A stretch of 64,000 nucleotides of DNA, taken from Agrococcus sp. Marseille-Q4369 (GTDB taxonomy: Bacteria; Actinomycetota; Actinomycetes; Actinomycetales; Microbacteriaceae). Of the stretch, positions 60,414-64,000 are shown one piece after another (positions within the stretch are counted from its first letter, which is position 1; each line of letters starts with the position of its first letter). The notes under the pieces were generated by a model. That model had not been told where the DNA came from. It worked only from the letters and a program-made list of their open reading frames with translations, and made no database searches. The DNA lies in the NCBI RefSeq assembly GCF_018308945.1, contig NZ_CP070501.1:2418001-2482000 (forward strand), in the 5' to 3' direction. The position numbers were made by a program, and so were the translations under genes.

Positions 60414-61507
60414 CGCGCCGCGAGGTGGCCGCGCACCCGGCGCCGCTGCGCTCGGAAGCGCGGCATCTCGAACACGTGGCGCAGCCCGATCCTGCGCAGG
60501 CCGCGCTCGAGGCCGAGCGAGACGATGACGACGAGCAGCAGCTCGACGATCGGCAGCAGGAAGGCGAGCCAGGGGTTCGCCGCGATCGTCTCGAGCACGT
60601 CCGGGGTGTCGCGCAGGAATCGGTTCGCGGCGATGATGAGCAGCGGGTGCAGCGCGAAGATCGCGAGCGTGTTGCGGCCGACGCGCCGGACGGGCTTCAG
60701 CGCGCGCCAGTGCGCGATGCGCGGCAGCAGCATGAGCACCGCGGCGACGCACACCGCGCTCATGACGAGGTGGCTGATCGCCGGCAGCGGCAGCTCGCGC
60801 CGGAGCGCGACGAGGGCGATCGCGAGAGCCAGCACCGCGATGCCGTGCCGCCAATCGGTGCGCTCGGTGAGAGTCCGGATCGCCTGTGGCGCGCGCGCGC
60901 CGACCACGAACGGCAGGAAGCCGGCGATGATGCTCTTCCACGAGCCCACGTCGACGAGCTCGACGGAGATGGCGGAGAGCGCCGCGGCCCCGACCACGAG
61001 CCAGTCGGGCAGCCGCTGGGTGGCCTTCGCGAGGAGGAAGAAGGCGGCGAGCGCCCAGATGTACCAGAGCACGCCGGTCGGCTGCCACAGCTCCGAGACG
61101 AAGTAGCCCCACGCGTCGTACTCCTCGCCGTCCCAGACCGCGAAGCCGAGGAGGGTCAAGGCGGTGATCGCGAGCCAGACGACGTAGAGGTAGGCGCGGG
61201 GCGCGATGCGGCCGGAGATCCCCGCGCGCCAGGAGCGCTGCAGCATCCGCGCCGAGAGGTAGCCGGAGACGACGAAGAACAGCGGCATCCGCAACGGCGT
61301 CGTCCAGTCGACGATCGGCTTGTGCCACGTCGTCGCGGCGGTGCCGTGCAGCAGGGGCACGAGCTGCAGGTACATGAGGTGCATCGCCACGACGAGCAGC
61401 ACCGTCGCGCCGCGCGCGAGGTCGGGCCACAGCGCTCGAGCGGCGATCGGGGCCGTCGCGTGATGGGCCGCCGACGCTCCGGTGGCGAGGCTCGGCGGAC
61501 TGGGCAT
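60374..61507 (-). CDS. Acyltransferase-3 family membrane protein
   Basis: This 377-residue protein has about ten helices and the acyltransferase-3 pattern: [20 protein letters not shown] near residue 28 with the family His, [20 protein letters not shown] near 73, [20 protein letters not shown] near 147, and [20 protein letters not shown] near 280. It has no SGNH domain, unlike the two at 14-18 kb. It probably acetylates or otherwise acylates a surface glycan. TAGACT on the minus strand (61517-61522) is nine bases before the ATG, giving a leaderless or nearly leaderless mRNA. It overlaps the end of rmlCD. Confidence 0.87.
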   Translation of the reverse strand: MPSPPSLATGASAAHHATAPIAARALWPDLARGATVLLVVAMHLMYLQLVPLLHGTAATTWHKPIVDWTTPLRMPLFFVVSGYLSARMLQRSWRAGISGRIAPRAYLYVVWLAITALTLLGFAVWDGEEYDAWGYFVSELWQPTGVLWYIWALAAFFLLAKATQRLPDWLVVGAAALSAISVELVDVGSWKSIIAGFLPFVVGARAPQAIRTLTERTDWRHGIAVLALAIALVALRRELPLPAISHLVMSAVCVAAVLMLLPRIAHWRALKPVRRVGRNTLAIFALHPLLIIAANRFLRDTPDVLETIAANPWLAFLLPIVELLLVVIVSLGLERGLRRIGLRHVFEMPRFRAQRRRVRGHLAARQSECTNSSSISS

Positions 61508-61552
61508 GGAGGATCGAGTCTACCGTCCCGCCCGCGTGGGAGGATGGTCCCC

Positions 61553-63004
61553 ATGACCGACACCGCATCCCGCACCCTCGAGCACGGCACGATCGAGCAC
61601 CGGGTGCGCGACCTCGGACTCGCCGAGGCCGGCCGCCACCAGATCCGCCTCGCCGAGCACGAGATGCCCGGGCTCATGGAGCTGCGCCGCCGCTACGCCG
61701 ACGCCCAGCCGCTCGCCGGCCAGCGCATCGCCGGCAGCCTCCACATGACGGTGCAGACGGCGGTGCTCATCGAGACGCTCGTCGCGCTCGGCGCCGGGGT
61801 GCGCTGGGCGAGCTGCAACATCTTCTCGACCCAGGACGAGGCCGCTGCGGCCATCGTCGTCGGCTCGGGCACCCCCGAGGCGCCCGCGGGCGTGCCGGTG
61901 TTCGCCTGGAAGGGCGAGACGCTCGAGGAGTACTGGGACTGCGCGAACCGCATCTTCGACTTCGAGGAGGGGCCGACGCTCATCCTCGACGACGGCGGCG
62001 ACGCCACGATGCTCGTGCACCGGGGTCGGGATGCCGAGGTCGCCGGGGCCGCGCCCGTCACGCCCGAGGGCGCCTCGGACGAGCTGCGCGTCTTCGGCGC
62101 GCTCATCGCCCGCACGCTCGCTGAGGACCCGCAGCGCTGGAGGCGCATCGCGGGGCAGCTGCAGGGCGTGACCGAGGAGACCACGACCGGCGTGCACCGC
62201 CTCGAGCAGCTCTTCGTCGAGGGCCGGCTCCTCTTCCCGGCGATCAACGTGAACGACTCGGTGACGAAGTCGAAGTTCGACAACCGGTACGGCATCCGGC
62301 ACTCGCTGCCCGACGGCCTCAACCGCGCGACCGACGTGCTCATCGGCGGCAAGACCGCGTTCGTGGTCGGGTACGGCGACGTCGGCAAGGGCGCCGCCGA
62401 GGCGCTGCGGGGTCAGGGGGCGCGCGTCATCGTGAGCGAGATCGACCCGATCTGCGCGCTGCAGGCGGCGATGGACGGCTTCCGCGTCGCGCGCGTTGAG
62501 GACGCGCTCTCCGAGGCCGACATCTGGGTCACGACGACCGGCAACGAGCACGTCATCACGCTCGAGCACCTGCAGGGCATGAAGCACCTCGCGATCGTCG
62601 CGAACGTCGGGCACTTCGACAACGAGATCGACATCGCCTCACTCGAGCGCTCCGGTGCCGAGCGCATCGAGATCAAGCCGCAGGTGCACGAGTGGCGCAT
62701 GCCGTCGGGCCGCTCGATCCTCGTGCTCTCCGAGGGGCGCCTCATGAACCTCGGCAACGCGACCGGCCACCCGTCGTTCGTGATGTCGAACTCGTTCTCG
62801 AACCAGGTGCTCGCGCAGATCGAGCTCGCGACGAAGTCGTACGAGCTCGGCGTGCACCGGCTGCCGAAGGTGCTCGACGAGGAGGTCGCGAGGCTCCACC
62901 TCGAGGCGCTCGGCGCGAAGCTCACGACCCTCCGCCCCGAGCAGGCCGCCTACATCGGCGTCCCGGTCGAGGGGCCGTTCAAGCCCGAGCACTACCGCTA
63001 CTGA
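61553..63004 (+). CDS. ahcY: Adenosylhomocysteinase
   Basis: This 483-residue NAD-dependent enzyme splits S-adenosylhomocysteine to adenosine and homocysteine, relieving inhibition of methyltransferases. Motifs are complete: [20 protein letters not shown] near residue 58, [17 protein letters not shown] near 82, [17 protein letters not shown] near 233 with the catalytic Lys and Asp, the Rossmann loop [20 protein letters not shown] near 268, and [15 protein letters not shown] near 350. It ends EHYRY as usual. GAGGAT (61540-61545) seven bases before the ATG is a weak leaderless -10. A much longer upstream frame is an artefact. A strong hairpin follows the stop. Confidence 0.96.
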   Translation: MTDTASRTLEHGTIEHRVRDLGLAEAGRHQIRLAEHEMPGLMELRRRYADAQPLAGQRIAGSLHMTVQTAVLIETLVALGAGVRWASCNIFSTQDEAAAAIVVGSGTPEAPAGVPVFAWKGETLEEYWDCANRIFDFEEGPTLILDDGGDATMLVHRGRDAEVAGAAPVTPEGASDELRVFGALIARTLAEDPQRWRRIAGQLQGVTEETTTGVHRLEQLFVEGRLLFPAINVNDSVTKSKFDNRYGIRHSLPDGLNRATDVLIGGKTAFVVGYGDVGKGAAEALRGQGARVIVSEIDPICALQAAMDGFRVARVEDALSEADIWVTTTGNEHVITLEHLQGMKHLAIVANVGHFDNEIDIASLERSGAERIEIKPQVHEWRMPSGRSILVLSEGRLMNLGNATGHPSFVMSNSFSNQVLAQIELATKSYELGVHRLPKVLDEEVARLHLEALGAKLTTLRPEQAAYIGVPVEGPFKPEHYRY

Positions 63005-63035
63005 GCCTCCGCGCTTCGCCGAGGCGGCCGTCGAA

Positions 63036-63084
63036 CTTCCCCGAACCGGGGGCTTCCCGCGCGGGAGGCCCCGGTTCGCGGAAG
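63036..63084. terminator. Bidirectional terminator hairpin between ahcY and the MarR gene
   Basis: The arms CTTCCCCGAACCGGGG and its near-complement CCCCGGTTCGCGGAAG pair with one mismatch and continue inward through GCTTCCCG/CGCGGGAGG. The stem lies between two convergent genes, 32 bases after the ahcY stop, and could end transcription from both sides. Confidence 0.8.
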
Positions 63085-63092
63085 CTCGCCGT

Positions 63093-63584
63093 TCAGACCA
63101 TCGCGTCGCTGAGCACCCGCAGCAGCTCGGCGAGCCGCGCCTGGTCGTCGGCGGGGATCCCGCGCAGCAGGCGGCGCTCGGCGTCGAGCAGGGCGTCGAG
63201 GGCGACGTCGACCCGGTCGATGCCCTCCTCGGTGAGCGTCACGAGCCGCACGCGCCGGTCGCTCGCGCTCTCGACGCGCTCGACGAGACCGGATGCGACC
63301 AGGTTGTCGATGCGGTTCGTCATCGTGCCGCTCGTCACCATCGTCTGCGCGATGAGGTCCTTGGGGCTCAGCGGGCCGTCGGCGCGGCGGAGCGCCGCGA
63401 GCACGTCCCACTCCCACGGCTCGAGGCCCGCGAGCTGGAACGCCTCTGCGCGGATGCGCGCGAGCTGGCGGGAGATGCGCGTCATGCGGCTCAGCACGTC
63501 GAGCGGGGTGACGTCAGCGTCGGGCCGCACGCGCATCCACTGCTCGATGATGCGATCGACGTCATCGCCGCGGAGCTCGGTCAT
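63093..63584 (-). CDS. MarR family transcriptional regulator
   Basis: This 163-residue winged-helix regulator has LARIRAEAFQLAGLEPWEWD near residue 41, LSPKDLIAQTMVTSGTMTNR near 72 as the recognition helix region, and the wing LVERVESASDRRVRLVTLTE near 99, followed by a C-terminal dimerisation helix. MarR proteins usually repress neighbouring genes and respond to small phenolic or oxidative signals. Its target here is not evident; the next gene upstream is a truncated membrane protein. GAGACT on the minus strand (63591-63596), six bases before the ATG, fits the leaderless pattern. Confidence 0.92.
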   Translation of the reverse strand: MTELRGDDVDRIIEQWMRVRPDADVTPLDVLSRMTRISRQLARIRAEAFQLAGLEPWEWDVLAALRRADGPLSPKDLIAQTMVTSGTMTNRIDNLVASGLVERVESASDRRVRLVTLTEEGIDRVDVALDALLDAERRLLRGIPADDQARLAELLRVLSDAMV

Positions 63585-63605
63585 GGCGTCAGTCTCGCAC
63601 GCCGC

Positions 63606-64000
63606 TCACCACGGGTAGGGCGGCGCGGCGAGCACCGTGACCATCACTGCGATCGCGATGAGCACGGCGAGCACGAGCGTCGCGCCAGGGCGCCGAGCGT
63701 GGAGCGGCAGCTCCGCAGGGAGCTCACCGCTGCGCCGGAGGATCGACAGCGGAGCGAAGGGCACGCCGAGCGCCGCACGGAAGGCGTCGACGTCGGCGGA
63801 GGCGAGCCCCTCGGTGCTCGCGCTCGCGAGCACGCGGTTGTGGCGGTCGACGAGCCACCAGCGCTCGTGCGCGCGAGTGATGGGGACGCCGCGCGACGAG
63901 GCGCCGCCCGCGTGCTGCACGGCGACGCCGGCGATGTCGGCGATCGGGACAGCGCGCGACGCGCGAGTGCCGAAGCGGAACGCCGCGTCGAGACCGGACG
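63606..64000 (-). CDS. Hypothetical membrane protein, C-terminal part (runs off window)
   Basis: The open frame continues without a stop to the window edge, so the start lies beyond 64000; an internal GTG at 63920 is not necessarily the start. The visible 131 residues include AVPIADIAGVAVQHAGGAS and ERWWLVDRHNRVLASASTEG, which hint at a PH-like beta domain, then VDAFRAALGVPFAPLSI and one C-terminal transmembrane helix (LVLAVLIAIAVMVTVLAA) ending PYPW. I do not recognise the family. It lies in the same direction as the MarR gene, 21 bases upstream of it. Confidence 0.65.
   Translation of the reverse strand, partial: SGLDAAFRFGTRASRAVPIADIAGVAVQHAGGASSRGVPITRAHERWWLVDRHNRVLASASTEGLASADVDAFRAALGVPFAPLSILRRSGELPAELPLHARRPGATLVLAVLIAIAVMVTVLAAPPYPW

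Noticed and set aside
59621-61552. A 1127-codon frame that would fuse a long Arg-rich protein to AhcY
   Set aside because: The first 640 codons are the wrong frame of rmlCD and the antisense of the acyltransferase. AhcY homologues begin where ATG 61553 places them.

Overview
The window is very GC-rich (third codon positions almost all G or C) and reads as a chromosomal segment of an actinobacterium, most likely family Microbacteriaceae. The clues are a WhiB2-type regulator, a small acyl-CoA carboxylase epsilon subunit, a fused RmlC-RmlD protein, a DUF3499 protein, and many genes whose start codon lies 6 to 8 bases after a TANNNT -10 element (leaderless mRNAs). No rRNA, tRNA or CRISPR array was seen. 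Family names come from reading the translations; no database search was possible.

Layout. 1-2.6 kb: 5' part of a biotin carboxylase gene (minus strand), a spacer with a 19-bp tandem repeat, a coiled-coil protein of unknown role, and a TetR regulator with its operator between -35 and -10. 2.6-6.4 kb: a heterodimeric ABC exporter under that regulator. 6.4-10.1 kb: a barrel-like hypothetical, Maf, lactate dehydrogenase and an RNA uracil methyltransferase. 10.1-12.1 kb: paired palindromes, then a DinB-like gene broken by a frameshift, hairpins and an intact IS256-family element with a perfect 8-bp target duplication. 12.1-18.6 kb: FAD monooxygenase, topoisomerase IB and two tandem acyltransferase-SGNH paralogues. 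18.6-26.2 kb: accE-accD diverging from birA-PH protein-ugd-purK-purE-LCP. 26.2-47.1 kb: a cell-surface polysaccharide region holding glycosyltransferases, a CWB2/CAP wall protein, rmlA, a Wzm/Wzt-type ABC exporter, a DUF2142 membrane protein, an 830-residue secreted repeat protein, a decayed IS481-type transposase, a flippase and lipid-linked sugar synthases. 47.1-61.5 kb: acyl-CoA dehydrogenase, manA, whiB2, an O-antigen-ligase-like protein, a giant membrane GT2, DUF5719, a degenerate metallopeptidase, DUF3499, manB, rmlB, fused rmlCD and an acyltransferase. 61.5-64 kb: ahcY, a MarR regulator and a truncated membrane protein.

How it fits together. From memory, the order accBC ... maf ... accE-accD-birA-PH-purK-purE-LCP ... 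manA-whiB2-metallopeptidase-DUF3499-manB-rml ... ahcY echoes a gene block conserved in mycobacteria and streptomycetes (roughly the sahH to accA3 region of M. tuberculosis). The 26-47 kb region looks like a lineage-specific polysaccharide island set between LCP and manA/whiB2. The dTDP-rhamnose genes (rmlA at 30.9 kb; rmlB and rmlCD at 58-60 kb) and the mannose genes (manA, manB, a polyprenol-phosphate mannose synthase-like enzyme) would feed sugars to the glycosyltransferases. Wzm/Wzt and the flippase would export products and the LCP enzyme would attach polymer to peptidoglycan. The acyltransferases could decorate it.
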